The notes: a model not told the origin generated them from the sequence alone. A DNA stretch of 64,000 nt from Ancylomarina sp. 16SWW S1-10-2 (GCF_009669305.1 NZ_SADB01000011.1:62582-126581), one strand, 5' to 3'. Counted from the first letter of the stretch, positions 18,281 to 28,403 are shown. A program made the numbers and translations.

Positions 18281-19810
18281 TCACCCTTTAGAAGAAAAAA
18301 AGAATGATAATGCAGGTTTGAATATTTGAGAAAACAAATCTTTTTCAGATTGAATCATTCCAATTTTATACATGAAAACTGCATATATTACAGTATATAT
18401 AGCGGCAACAAAAACAAATGATAACCACGTAGTTATATCCATTATACTGAGGAAGTATGCAGGTACAAGTATTAAACATAGTGCCATAATTATTTTATGA
18501 CTCAATTGTTTATAGAATCTATAAATATTTAATCCAATAACCCGGTGGTAATATACATTCATGATCAATTGAAAAGTGAAAAGCGAAAATGAAATACCTA
18601 AAATCATTCCTGTAGCACCATAAACTTTAACCAAAGCGATGCCTATAGCAGTCCCAATTACAATCATAGATAAATTAATATAGGCTTTAAAAGCGAGCTT
18701 ATTCTTGGCTTCCAAAATAGAGCTACCAAAACCTTGAATTAAAGGTAAAGTCATCGCACACATAATGCAAAGAGCTATTTGCCAAGATTCAAGATATTCT
18801 GGTCCTACCCAAAGTAGAATAAACTGCCTCCCAAATAAAATGAAAGCAATTAAAATATATAACAGAATAATAAATGATATTCTTCCAATACGAATCATCA
18901 TATCGGTAAGTGTCTCTCCAGTATTATCACTTACAACCATTTGCGTCGCTCTTGGTAAAAATACACCTGATATTGCACCTGAAAATGCTCCGTAATAAGT
19001 TCCTAACATGACTCCTATTGCATAAATTGCGACAAGAGTCGTATCAGTAATTATACCTAAAACTACCTGACCAACTCTCCATTGAAATTGCTGAACAATA
19101 GCAAAAACAAAAATAAAACTAGAGTATCCTAACATCTCTTTCAATAAAAAACTATCAAATCGATGTAGTTTTATGCGAACCTTCAGTTTTCCAAATACAA
19201 TCGTAGCATTAACACCTATTATTAGAATATTCATTACTGTATCAAGAATAACAATTGAAATCGCTTTTCCTCCAAAGAATAAAATAGCTACAAGGACTCC
19301 ACTCCGAAGTAAATAACGAAATATATTGACAGTACGAGGCAATATGAATTCTTCATATCCTGTACAGATACCTCTTAATGATCCTCCAGGTAGAGTAATT
19401 GCTAGATTAAAAATTAGAATTATGAACATTACTTTTGCCTTTTGAATTTCATCAAAAGTTAAAGATGATCCAAAAATCTCATCAATATTTAAGTAACATA
19501 CAAATCCAATTATTATAACTAAAACAGAAATACAAGCATAAGTAACCATACTTAAAGCAAGAAAGTTTTCTTCCCCTTTTCTATCACCTTCAGCTCGATA
19601 TTTTGCGACAAAACGAACAATTGTATTATTTAAGCCCAAATCTAATACTGACATATAACCAACAAATGCACCAATCAAAATATATAAACCATATTCAGCA
19701 GTTCCTAACATCTTTAATATATAAGGTGTTAGAAACAATCCAATAATATTGGTCAAAAATATAGTTATATAAGAAAGAGCGGCCCCTCCTTTAAGCTGAT
19801 TTATTGCCAT
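18281..19810 (-). CDS. wzx: Wzx-type lipid-linked oligosaccharide flippase
   Basis: A 509-residue polytopic protein with about 14 hydrophobic segments and the MOP-family opening GGAALSYITIFLTNIIGLFLTPYILKML. GLNNTIVRFVAKYRAEGD in the first cytoplasmic loop and SGVFLPRATQMV near residue 285 are shared almost word for word with the locus B flippase at 51217-52752. It should move the undecaprenyl-linked repeat unit across the inner membrane. Having one flippase and one EpsG polymerase in each locus supports two separate Wzx/Wzy-dependent glycans. Confidence 0.9.
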   Translation of the reverse strand: MAINQLKGGAALSYITIFLTNIIGLFLTPYILKMLGTAEYGLYILIGAFVGYMSVLDLGLNNTIVRFVAKYRAEGDRKGEENFLALSMVTYACISVLVIIIGFVCYLNIDEIFGSSLTFDEIQKAKVMFIILIFNLAITLPGGSLRGICTGYEEFILPRTVNIFRYLLRSGVLVAILFFGGKAISIVILDTVMNILIIGVNATIVFGKLKVRIKLHRFDSFLLKEMLGYSSFIFVFAIVQQFQWRVGQVVLGIITDTTLVAIYAIGVMLGTYYGAFSGAISGVFLPRATQMVVSDNTGETLTDMMIRIGRISFIILLYILIAFILFGRQFILLWVGPEYLESWQIALCIMCAMTLPLIQGFGSSILEAKNKLAFKAYINLSMIVIGTAIGIALVKVYGATGMILGISFSLFTFQLIMNVYYHRVIGLNIYRFYKQLSHKIIMALCLILVPAYFLSIMDITTWLSFVFVAAIYTVIYAVFMYKIGMIQSEKDLFSQIFKPALSFFFSSKG

Positions 19811-20017
19811 AGTCTTAAACTCTTATATAATAAAAAAAACATTGAAATCTCTTTCTTTACTATTCAACATATTCATTTGATCTATTGGTGACAAAATATT
19901 AGTTTTTAAAATTAGAATATTAGATTACTTATCTTCCTCTTTTCTGTAATCGGGCTCATATATAAACCATTATAATAGTTTATATATATTAAGAGTCTTC
20001 TTATTCATTTCATGAAT

Positions 20018-21067
20018 TTATTTTTGTTTCAATTCTTCTAATATATTTTTAATATGAGAGCTTTTTAACAAACCTCCATATGCGATATCACTCGCTGGTA
20101 AATCGGGCTGCCAATTAGCTTCAACTATTATAGGGCCATTAGGTGTAATCGCAACATCCCAACCTATAAATCGATCTGGAATAACCTTAACGCCCTTAAG
20201 AACTTCGTCACAAGCTTCTTTAAAATAAGGCACTTTAAACCCTTCAAATTTAAAATGGCTATCTGGATGTTCATAAACTACTTTTCCGCCATTATTAAGA
20301 TCATTGTACCCCTCTTTTTTTAATGTGCCATTATTCATATTTACTCCAACAAAAAAACCACCTGAAGTAACATTATCAACAACGGAATTACCAACTCCAA
20401 ATCTCATAAACGCACAAATAATTTTAGGTTGATTTTCAGAAGTAATCAAAGATATTATTCTTAATGTGCTTACTGATTTATCGTGAATCTTATTAATTTC
20501 GCTATGCTGTTTTATGATTTCAGTATGCACATAATACCCACTTATAATCGCGTCAAATATATCATCTAATTCTTTTTTTAAACAGGCTCTGTTTATTTTA
20601 AAACAGCCCTTACCTCCATATTCCGATGGTGGTCTAAAAAAAAGACCATCTAGCTTATCTTCCGTAAAAACATGTTCAAAAAAGCTAAGCAGTTCACTTT
20701 TGTTAAAAATTTGTGTGGTTGTATTGTTGTGATAGAAGATATTCCCCAAATTATAACTGATTAACTTTGGTATGTTAAGAGAAGATTTTTCACATAACAG
20801 CGCAAAAAATAATTTATTTTCTAATAAAGACCGGTAAGCAGGATTATGCAATATAAAACTACTCCCAATAACATTAACTTCTCCAGTGCTTAAGTAATCC
20901 AAATAATTTTCAACCTCTTTTCTAAAAAAATATTTAAAATAATAGAATGGAATTTCTCTTTTTATAAAGAACAGTACAAATACCTCTTTAATTATTTTTA
21001 AAAAACTCTTTTTATTTGAGTCTTTAATAAAAACCATAATTTGTCCTATATTCTCAAAATGACGCAT
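20018..21067 (-). CDS. Sugar-transfer-associated ATP-grasp protein
   Basis: A 349-residue protein of the ATP-grasp group associated with sugar-transfer genes. FRPPSEYGGKGCFKIN at about 150-165 is the glycine-rich ATP loop. STLRIISLIT, then FMRFGVGN and SGGFFVGVNMNNG, form the central sheet, and IGWDVAITPNGPIIVEANWQPDLP near the end has the metal-binding Glu-x-Asn. Such enzymes usually form an amide between a carboxyl and an amine, but no substrate is established. It is the first of three related genes in a row and more divergent than the other two. A 207-bp gap without visible signals separates it from the flippase gene. Confidence 0.78.
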   Translation of the reverse strand: MRHFENIGQIMVFIKDSNKKSFLKIIKEVFVLFFIKREIPFYYFKYFFRKEVENYLDYLSTGEVNVIGSSFILHNPAYRSLLENKLFFALLCEKSSLNIPKLISYNLGNIFYHNNTTTQIFNKSELLSFFEHVFTEDKLDGLFFRPPSEYGGKGCFKINRACLKKELDDIFDAIISGYYVHTEIIKQHSEINKIHDKSVSTLRIISLITSENQPKIICAFMRFGVGNSVVDNVTSGGFFVGVNMNNGTLKKEGYNDLNNGGKVVYEHPDSHFKFEGFKVPYFKEACDEVLKGVKVIPDRFIGWDVAITPNGPIIVEANWQPDLPASDIAYGGLLKSSHIKNILEELKQK

Positions 21068-21126
21068 CCTCTTTATTGTTTAATGATCATGAAATCTAAC
21101 ATGTTGCTTTCTTTTCTTATTGCTAA

Positions 21127-22164
21127 TCACAAATATTTTTCAAGCTCTTTTCTGATTCCTCTTTTAAGTGCTTTTTCAATAAGAAATATCCCCCAATCAT
21201 GATTTCCTTCAATAAAATCAACTCCATCGGCTGTGATTGCCAAATCCCAACCAATGGTTCTTACCTGTGGAAAAACTTTAGCAGCTTTTTTCACAGTATT
21301 AATAAGAAGTTCCCAATGTGGAAGAGAATAAGCATCTAAAACAACCTGTGTAATAGGATGTTTAAAAAAAGTTGAAGGTTCAGATTGAGCCAACTTAAAT
21401 CCCTCCCCAGTAAGACATCCTGTATTAATATCAATATTTACTGCTATTCCACCTGCTGACAGATTATCAACATCATTTTCCACTCCTAATCTCAGTACTG
21501 CTCCAATAATATTTACATTATTATTTTTATCAATTACAGTAACGATTCGTACAGTATTTAAACAACTCGGATTTAGTCTATTTATTTGTTCATGCTGAAC
21601 AACAAACTCTTCCAGAATATCATGTTTTTTTATACTTATAAAAGCATCTTTTAATTCTTTATTATTAAAATATATAACACCCTTATCTTTATGAATATCT
21701 ATTTTTTTAATTCCCAAACCACCAAGACCATTGGCTTTTTTAAGCATCAGAGAATTTCCCTCTATATTATCAATCCATTCTCTTAATTCCTCAAGTGTGA
21801 TATTCTTAAGGTTCAAGAATTTGTGACACATGTATGACTTAAAATATTTATTAAAGAGTCTCTTATCCGAAAAATATTTTATGAAAGCCTTATTATTTAG
21901 TCTTTTTTGAAAATTATACGTAAAAAGCGAATTTGCATGTTCATTAGGATCAAACTCCTTATCCCCATATGCATCAGTATAAAAATAATATAAAGGATGC
22001 ATACTGTACTTTAATGCGTATATATAAGCCATAAAAAGAAAATAGCCTGACGATCGCTTATATTTTTGCTTATAAAAACGACTATACGAAATAAGTTTGT
22101 TTCGATGCTTTACATATGTTAAAACCACAAAAATGAAATAGAGTAACTTTTCCATAAAATGCAT
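21127..22164 (-). CDS. Sugar-transfer-associated ATP-grasp protein
   Basis: A 345-residue ATP-grasp protein, nearly co-linear with the next gene at 22260-23288. Shared blocks are SYSRFYKQKYKRS near the start, the ATP loop KANGLGGLGIKK, EEFVVQHE.[IF]NRLNPSCLNT, then LRLGV.ND.DN and IGWD.AIT with EGNHDW at the C-terminus. Glu and Asn in EGNHDW should bind magnesium. The N-terminal 100 residues are basic and aromatic and may bind a membrane surface or a partner. The pair looks like a recent tandem duplication. The substrate is unknown. Confidence 0.78.
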   Translation of the reverse strand: MHFMEKLLYFIFVVLTYVKHRNKLISYSRFYKQKYKRSSGYFLFMAYIYALKYSMHPLYYFYTDAYGDKEFDPNEHANSLFTYNFQKRLNNKAFIKYFSDKRLFNKYFKSYMCHKFLNLKNITLEELREWIDNIEGNSLMLKKANGLGGLGIKKIDIHKDKGVIYFNNKELKDAFISIKKHDILEEFVVQHEQINRLNPSCLNTVRIVTVIDKNNNVNIIGAVLRLGVENDVDNLSAGGIAVNIDINTGCLTGEGFKLAQSEPSTFFKHPITQVVLDAYSLPHWELLINTVKKAAKVFPQVRTIGWDLAITADGVDFIEGNHDWGIFLIEKALKRGIRKELEKYL

Positions 22165-22259
22165 TTCTAACTAATTATCTATTAAGCTTTATAAATCTAT
22201 CAACTAATTATTCTTTCTTATAAGAGAAGACTCTTTTATATGTCACATTTTATGACTCA

Positions 22260-23288
22260 TCATAAATATGCCTCAAGCTCTTTTCGTATACCTCTTTTAA
22301 ATGCTTTTTCCATAATAAGCTTGTTCCAATCATGATTTCCTTCAATTAAGGTAGGCTCATTGGCTGTGATTGCCACGTCCCATCCAATAGTTCTAGCTTG
22401 TGGAAAAATACTAGAAGCTTTTTTCACAGTACTTATAAGAAGATCCCAATGTGGAAGAGAATAACCATCCAAAACAACTTGTGTAGTAGGATGTTTAGTG
22501 AAAAACTCCGGTTCAGATGGAGCCAACTTAAATCCGTCTCCACTAAGACAGCCAGTATCTACATCAATATTTACAGCAATTCCTCCAGAATGGAAATTGT
22601 CTTTATCATTATTTACACCTAATCTTAAAACTGCTCCTAGAATATTTACCTTATTATATTTGTCAATTATAGTAACAACTCTTATCGTATTTAAACAACT
22701 AGGATTTAGTCTATTAAATTTTTCATGCTGAACAACAAACTCTTCCAAAAGATCATATTTTTTCAAACTATGAAAAGCATCTTTCAGTTCTTTGCCATTT
22801 ACATATATAAGACCTTTCTCTCTTTTAATATCTAATTTTCTGACTCCAAAGCCTCCAACACTATTGGCTTTTTTAATCATCAAATGCTCTCCCTTTATAT
22901 TTTCAATCCATTCTTCTAATTCCTTAAGCGTAATATTTTTAAGATTAAGGTTTTGGTGTCCCATATATGCCTTAAAATATTTATTAAAGAGTCTCTTATC
23001 AGAAAAATATTTTACAAAGGCCCTATTATTAAGCTTTTTATGAAATTTGTACATAAAAAACGTGTTGGCATGTTCGCGGGGATCAAATTCCTTATTTCCA
23101 TAAACATCAGCATAAAAATAATCTAAAGGATGCATACCGAACTTTAGATAATGCAACCAAGCCATATAAAAGAAATAGTATACTGATCGCTTATATTTTT
23201 GTTTATAAAAACGACTATAAGAAATAAGTTTCTTCCAATGTTTTAGGGACGATAAAACCACATAAATAAAAAAACGAATCTTCTCCAT
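22260..23288 (-). CDS. Sugar-transfer-associated ATP-grasp protein
   Basis: A 342-residue paralogue of the preceding protein with the same motifs: SYSRFYKQKYKRS near residues 24-36, KANSVGGFGVRK as ATP loop, NRLNPSCLNTIRVVTIID, SGGIAVNIDVDTGCL and IGWDVAIT with a final EGNHDW. It is transcribed directly after RmlA. Three ATP-grasp ligases in a row suggest successive amide or peptide-like decorations, or acceptor variants, on the locus A glycan; this is inference. No membrane segment is visible. Confidence 0.78.
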   Translation of the reverse strand: MEKIRFFIYVVLSSLKHWKKLISYSRFYKQKYKRSVYYFFYMAWLHYLKFGMHPLDYFYADVYGNKEFDPREHANTFFMYKFHKKLNNRAFVKYFSDKRLFNKYFKAYMGHQNLNLKNITLKELEEWIENIKGEHLMIKKANSVGGFGVRKLDIKREKGLIYVNGKELKDAFHSLKKYDLLEEFVVQHEKFNRLNPSCLNTIRVVTIIDKYNKVNILGAVLRLGVNNDKDNFHSGGIAVNIDVDTGCLSGDGFKLAPSEPEFFTKHPTTQVVLDGYSLPHWDLLISTVKKASSIFPQARTIGWDVAITANEPTLIEGNHDWNKLIMEKAFKRGIRKELEAYL

Positions 23289-23407
23289 AAATATATTTTT
23301 ATTTAATAAGCTGATGATCGTTATAAATATGAAATAGAATTGAACTTAAAAATATTATAACATTGTGCTGATAGAATAAGTTTCAAGCTCAAATTCTACA
23401 CATCCAT

Positions 23408-24304
23408 TTACAAGACATATTTATAAGAAATATCATTCTCCAATTGTTTCAAATAGTCACCATACACATTATTTCCGTAGTGTTGAATCGCTTCATCTAG
23501 TTTAGTTACACTAATCCAATGTTTTTTAAAAGCAATTTCTTCTAAACAGGCTACTTTTAATCCTTGTCGTTTTTCTATAGTTTGAATAAAACTACCTGCC
23601 TCCATAAGCGATTCATGCGTTCCTGTATCTAACCAGGCAAATCCCCTTCCCATTTTTTGTAATATCAATCTTTTCTCATCAAGGTAAAGTTGATTTAAAC
23701 TTGTAATTTCCAATTCACCACGTACAGAAGATGTTATATTTCCAACTTTTTGAACAGCATCGTTCGGATAAAAATAAAGTCCAACAACAGCATATTTAGA
23801 TTTAGGATTTTGAGGCTTTTCTTCAATACTTATAACGTCTCCTTCCTGATTAAACTGAGCCACACCGTAACGCTCAGGATCATTTACGTAATAACCAAAA
23901 ATACAAGCTTTTCTATTTTCTGTAACTTCAAAAACGGCATTTTTTAACAAAGGAATCAATCCTGTTCCATAAAAAACATTATCGCCCAAAACCAAACAGA
24001 CATCATCACGTCCAACAAAAATTTTACCCAAAATAAGGGCATGAGCAATTCCTTCTGGTTTTAACTGCACAATGTAAGACAGCTTTATACCCCATTGTGA
24101 GCCGTCTCCTAAAAGTCTAATAAACGCTTGTTGATCTTCAGGTGTTGTTATTATTAAAATTTCACGAATATCAGCTAACATTAATACAGATAAAGGATAA
24201 TAAATCATCGGTTTATCATAAATAGGAAGCAATTGTTTTGAAACTCCCTGCGTAATAGGATGTAAGCGAGAGCCTACTCCACCTGCTAGTATAATTCCTT
24301 TCAT
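23408..24304 (-). CDS. rmlA: Glucose-1-phosphate thymidylyltransferase
   Basis: A 298-residue nucleotidyltransferase that makes dTDP-glucose from dTTP and glucose-1-phosphate. The N-terminal [20 protein letters not shown] is the signature loop, and [45 protein letters not shown] and [15 protein letters not shown] are all typical of RmlA. Length is normal. RmlB, RmlC and RmlD are not in the window, so either they lie elsewhere or dTDP-glucose feeds another route such as a dTDP-amino sugar. It sits between the Wzc gene and the ATP-grasp genes. Confidence 0.95.
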   Translation of the reverse strand: MKGIILAGGVGSRLHPITQGVSKQLLPIYDKPMIYYPLSVLMLADIREILIITTPEDQQAFIRLLGDGSQWGIKLSYIVQLKPEGIAHALILGKIFVGRDDVCLVLGDNVFYGTGLIPLLKNAVFEVTENRKACIFGYYVNDPERYGVAQFNQEGDVISIEEKPQNPKSKYAVVGLYFYPNDAVQKVGNITSSVRGELEITSLNQLYLDEKRLILQKMGRGFAWLDTGTHESLMEAGSFIQTIEKRQGLKVACLEEIAFKKHWISVTKLDEAIQHYGNNVYGDYLKQLENDISYKYVL

Positions 24305-24349
24305 GCTGATTTATATATTAATAAACGATAAATTCCTTACAACTAGATA

Positions 24350-24544
24350 CTAGATTAAATTCTCCCAAAACCATTCAACAACTACTTTCAGTCTATCCTC
24401 ACCAAAACATTGAGTTTTTTGCAAAAGAAGCTTGGATTTCTCACTTAAACCTAAAAAATGAGGCATATAGATGAATTTATCAGAACTAAACAAAAACATC
24501 AGCGATCGACAACAAAAAAGAATTGCTGTATTTCCATTGAGCAA
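24350..24544 (-). pseudogene. Possible degraded C-terminal fragment (SDR-type?)
   Basis: A 64-codon open frame fills the gap between the Wzc and RmlA genes. Its end, DRLKVVVEWFWENLI, resembles the last helix of nucleotide-sugar short-chain dehydrogenases, where a stretch like L.KTVEW...N is common. The first half looks like noise. Nothing else of that family is left. It may be a relic or simply an open frame by chance. Locus B has no counterpart between its Wzc and flippase genes. Confidence 0.28.
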
Positions 24545-24567
24545 TAAAAACTCACACCGCTATAAAT

Positions 24568-27054
24568 TTAGTTATGTTCCTCACTAAATTCTCCATACTC
24601 ATCACCATAGCCTTGTCCGTAGGTGTATCCATAACCATATTTTTGAGATTTAATACCATTCATAACAAGACCCATATTTTTAATATTAGCCTCTCTCAAC
24701 ATTTTCAAATTTTCCTCTAAGAATTGTTTATGCGTAAATTGGTGTCTTACCACAAAAATATTTGTATTGGCATATGGAGTTAACAATAAAGCATCCGTAA
24801 CAATACCTACCGGACTGGTATCTATAACAATACAATCGTATCGCTTTTGTAATTCCATAAATAGGGTCTGAGTTTCTTTAGAATCTACTAATTCAGCAGG
24901 ATTAGGAGGAATAGGTCCCGATACAATACAATCTAAATTTTTATATTTTGTAGAATTAATCACCTCATCAAGCGTATTATTACCTATTAAATAGCTCGTT
25001 ATGCCTTTTTCTTCGGATAAACCGATATACTGTCCTAATTTTGGTTTTCTAAGATCAAAACCTAGAACGATAGTTTTACGACCAGCTAGGGCAAATATTC
25101 CAGCCATATTAACTGCACAAAAAGTTTTCCCTTCTCCTCCAGTTGAAGAAGTTACAAGAATGACTTGTTTATCACTACCATTTTTAAAGTAATCTAAACG
25201 TGTTCTAAGTGATCTAAAAGCCTCAGTAATTGGAGCCCTCGGGTATTTTTGTGTCAAAACATCTCCTTCTTTTTTACTTAAAGCAATATTTCCAACTATT
25301 GGAATAGAAGTAATCTCCTCTAAATCTTCTTTAGATTGTACTTTATTATTAAAAAACTCTTTCAGAAAAAGGAATAATGCAGGTAGAATTAAACCTAGCA
25401 ACATAGCCATTTGAAATATCTGATTTGTTTTAGGTGCAATTATATCTTCAAAATAGGCTTGTTCTATAATTTCATTGTCAGGAAGATTAGATGCTTTCTG
25501 AATTTGAGCTTCAACCCGTTTCTCCAATAACATGGTGTAAAGGTTATTATTCAAATCGAAATTCCTTTTTATATTCATAAACTGCTGTTCCTTACCAGGA
25601 AGCAAATTCTGTTGTCTCGAGATCTGAATTTTCTGATTTGATAAAACAGTTTGTTGATGAATAATATATTCTTGTTGTGAATTTATGTTTTCGTATAGGT
25701 TTGCTAAAATAGTAGCCTCTTCCCTTTCCAGTTTCTCTAAAATAGGATTATTCAATTTTTCTTTTCCTTTGTATTGAAAAAGAGCCGATCGAACTTTAGC
25801 TAACTGTGTAATATATTCATTTAAAACACTATATTCCAAACCGACTGAGGCAGGAGAAATCAAATTATTATAATCTTCTCTTTTATTTAAATAGCCTTTT
25901 AAACGGTCAAAAAATGAAGCCTGCATCTGAAGTTTTAAAGCTTGTGCATCTATTTCTTGCAATCGGGTATAACCAGCCTCGACCTGTACTGTAGGCATAA
26001 CCACTTTATTCGACGTTCTAAACCGTTGTAGTTTTGCTCCCATACGTCCTAAAGTATCTCCTAAACCATAAAGTTGTTGATCAATAAAAGAGATAGTATT
26101 ATTGGCAATCAAATTTTTCTGATCCAAGCCATTTTGAATCCACACCTCCATCAATTTATCTAAAAAGGCTTTCGACTTTTCAAAACAAGTTCCGGTGGTA
26201 GACATTGTTGCGATGGAAGCGCCTTTAGCGGCATAAGAAACTTTAATGTCTTTAAAATCCTTAACCATCCTCTTATTATTGCGAATAATAAAGAAGAAAT
26301 CATTTTCATATAATAATTCTTCGAAATCTGGATTTATACTTTCGATTGTAAAACCAAAATTCTGACCAACTATAACCTTACCCAATTCAATCTTTTCATC
26401 CAAATTAATACTAGGTATCAAATCAACATCTTCATTTTTAGCGAAATTATGTGCTATAAGCTCCTCACCTTCGGCTATTAATCTCAGTTCTCCAAGTTCA
26501 TTTCTTCTAATATGGAATTCAACATCTACAAGCTGAGCTTGAGTCGGGTCCAAAATGACCTTAAAGGGATTATTCAAATATAATTCTTGAGCACCATTTT
26601 GACTATGAGGAAATAAAAATGAGTTTATCGATTTTAAAATATTATGAGTATTATATCCTTTGATATCTTCCCTCATAAAATAACTCACATTAAAATCAAG
26701 TTGATCTAAAGTTTGTAATATTTGAGATTCTGTTTTTAACAAAACAACTTGATTCTCGAAATTTTGCATATCGGGAGTAGAGAATCCACCCATCATAGAC
26801 ATTTCGTCAGGTAATTGACCTGCAGATTCACTTTTTATTAACACTGTAGAATTAACTCGATAAACAGGTGTTGTGTTTATATTAATAAAAAATGCAACTA
26901 CTAGTCCAATTAAAACGCAAATCACAAACCAATGCCACTTTCTCAAAAAAAGGTAAATCCATTTCTTAATATTTGGCTTTTCACGCTTAGACGTGTTCTC
27001 ATGGTTAAATACATCACTGTTCATTGAATTATTTTGATTATTTGAGTGATACAT
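24568..27054 (-). CDS. wzc: Wzc-like polysaccharide co-polymerase and tyrosine autokinase
   Basis: An 828-residue inner-membrane protein that controls chain length and export. A transmembrane helix lies near 38-58, then the periplasmic Wzz/GNVR region with long coiled coil, and a second helix near 545-565. The cytoplasmic BY-kinase domain has Walker A GGEGKT near 633, Walker A' VLGFDLRKP near 665 and Walker B CIVIDTSPVG near 743. The last 25 residues are rich in Tyr-Gly repeats (YGYGYTYGQGYGDEYG), the expected autophosphorylation cluster. It is strongly similar over its full length to the locus B copy, which has a shorter tyrosine tail. Confidence 0.95.
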   Translation of the reverse strand: MYHSNNQNNSMNSDVFNHENTSKREKPNIKKWIYLFLRKWHWFVICVLIGLVVAFFININTTPVYRVNSTVLIKSESAGQLPDEMSMMGGFSTPDMQNFENQVVLLKTESQILQTLDQLDFNVSYFMREDIKGYNTHNILKSINSFLFPHSQNGAQELYLNNPFKVILDPTQAQLVDVEFHIRRNELGELRLIAEGEELIAHNFAKNEDVDLIPSINLDEKIELGKVIVGQNFGFTIESINPDFEELLYENDFFFIIRNNKRMVKDFKDIKVSYAAKGASIATMSTTGTCFEKSKAFLDKLMEVWIQNGLDQKNLIANNTISFIDQQLYGLGDTLGRMGAKLQRFRTSNKVVMPTVQVEAGYTRLQEIDAQALKLQMQASFFDRLKGYLNKREDYNNLISPASVGLEYSVLNEYITQLAKVRSALFQYKGKEKLNNPILEKLEREEATILANLYENINSQQEYIIHQQTVLSNQKIQISRQQNLLPGKEQQFMNIKRNFDLNNNLYTMLLEKRVEAQIQKASNLPDNEIIEQAYFEDIIAPKTNQIFQMAMLLGLILPALFLFLKEFFNNKVQSKEDLEEITSIPIVGNIALSKKEGDVLTQKYPRAPITEAFRSLRTRLDYFKNGSDKQVILVTSSTGGEGKTFCAVNMAGIFALAGRKTIVLGFDLRKPKLGQYIGLSEEKGITSYLIGNNTLDEVINSTKYKNLDCIVSGPIPPNPAELVDSKETQTLFMELQKRYDCIVIDTSPVGIVTDALLLTPYANTNIFVVRHQFTHKQFLEENLKMLREANIKNMGLVMNGIKSQKYGYGYTYGQGYGDEYGEFSEEHN

Positions 27055-27101
27055 GACTTAGTGTATTTGATGAGATAAAATAGTGAGACTATTAAAATCT
27101 A

Positions 27102-27878
27102 TTATTTAATAGAATCAGCCAATAAGAAGAAAGTTATTAAGCTAGTAATTAAGCTTAATGAGAATGTTTCTCCGAAACCAAACATCTTAGCTTTTATAGG
27201 TTCTACATAGATAAGATCGTTAGGTTGGATATAATAATTTTTGCTATCAACAAGATTTACATCTGTTAAATCAATATTTATGGTCTTAGTCCCATCAGTA
27301 GATGGACGAACAATTCTCACTTTCTTTCTTTTCCCATATATAGTCAAATCCCCTGCTAAAGAAATCGCTTCAAATATCGTTAGTTGATCCCTACTCATGT
27401 TATATTGCCCAGGATCGTTCACTTCACCTAAAATTGTAAACTGAGTGTTAGTCAACTGAACCTGAAGCGTAAACGTATCGATATGCTTTTTCAAGATAGC
27501 TTGCATTTTTGATTTAACTTCTTTTATAGTTAAATCAATAACATTGACCTGACCAACATATGGGAAATCAATCTCTCCTTCATCACTTACTTGGTAACTC
27601 TGGAACTTAACACTACCCTCTTGCCCCATATTTGTTGTAGCCTGTGCACCTCCTAAATTATATAGACTAGCCACTGCTTCATCTGGAGTAAGAACTCGAA
27701 TATAAATATAATCTCTAGGTTGAATTGTATAAGCTTCAGTTACCTCAACAGCCTTTGTATAAAGATTTATATAATTTTTCTTTCCACTCACATCTCTCAT
27801 ATAAATGGTCTTTTTCTGAGGGATACAGGAAACAATAAAAAATAAGAGTAGCAGTAATAATAGTTTATGGGATTTCAT
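27102..27878 (-). CDS. wza: Wza-like polysaccharide export lipoprotein
   Basis: A 258-residue outer-membrane lipoprotein. The signal peptide ends in a lipobox at FIVSC with Cys18. The polysaccharide-export domain covers about 50-140 (YTIQPRDYIYIRVLTPDE and FPYVGQVNVIDLTIKEVK), followed by an SLBB-like segment (ILGEVNDPGQYNM at about 150-162) and a hydrophobic C-terminal stretch. It should form the export channel with the adjacent Wzc. The locus B copy at 55323-56102 is close to identical in architecture. The gap to the GxxExxY gene is 153 bp. Confidence 0.93.
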   Translation of the reverse strand: MKSHKLLLLLLLFFIVSCIPQKKTIYMRDVSGKKNYINLYTKAVEVTEAYTIQPRDYIYIRVLTPDEAVASLYNLGGAQATTNMGQEGSVKFQSYQVSDEGEIDFPYVGQVNVIDLTIKEVKSKMQAILKKHIDTFTLQVQLTNTQFTILGEVNDPGQYNMSRDQLTIFEAISLAGDLTIYGKRKKVRIVRPSTDGTKTINIDLTDVNLVDSKNYYIQPNDLIYVEPIKAKMFGFGETFSLSLITSLITFFLLADSIK

Positions 27879-28031
27879 GATTTATCGTATAAGTTTAACC
27901 ATTAAATTAATTCTTTATTTTCATACCTTTTAAACTGAAATTTAAATTCTTTTTAACACGTCTAGGCTTGAATATTTTATTTGGCAAAATTCAAGTAGTT
28001 AAGCCTAGGAACTCATATGCAAGATAATATG

Positions 28032-28403
28032 CTATTGAAAAACACACTGCTCAAAAACCTTAACGTATTGTAGCTTTTTGTTACCAAAATTAAAAAGCAG
28101 ACCTAATGGTGGATCAACATCTGTTAAGCTATTCTTAAATACATTTTCTTGATCTTCCGACAAGAATAAATGCGTATTTAACTCAACGAGTATTTTATCA
28201 AAACACACAAACGACTCGCTCTTCTCTTGAGTATTGGAGTCTAATTTTTTATTTCTTGAATAAGGAATATTCCTCAACTCCAACTCAAGTTCTAGAACTT
28301 CTTTGTAAACATCCTCTTGGCAACCTTGTCCAAGTTGTTTATAAATATAATTTCCAACTTCTATGAGTTTATCAACTTCTGCTTGATATATATTATTTTC
28401 CAT
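28032..28403 (-). CDS. GxxExxY-family protein with degenerate nuclease motif
   Basis: A 123-residue protein of the GxxExxY group (PD-(D/E)XK-like fold). GQGCQEDVYKEVLELELELR at about residues 25-44 is the naming motif, and LGLLFNFGNKKLQYVKV at the end matches the family's closing strand. The family's aspartate before the ELK motif is replaced (ESFVCFD), and ELK itself reads ELN, so the catalytic Asp and Lys look lost. The locus B copy has ELD at the same place. Both sit between the DUF6266-like and Wza genes. A non-catalytic role, perhaps in regulation, is an inference; the family's normal function is itself not settled. Confidence 0.72.
   Translation of the reverse strand: MENNIYQAEVDKLIEVGNYIYKQLGQGCQEDVYKEVLELELELRNIPYSRNKKLDSNTQEKSESFVCFDKILVELNTHLFLSEDQENVFKNSLTDVDPPLGLLFNFGNKKLQYVKVFEQCVFQ

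Noticed and set aside
28032..28403. Active restriction- or Cas4-like nuclease linked to defence
   Set aside because: The PD-(D/E)XK residues are replaced in both copies, and the context is polysaccharide export, not defence.
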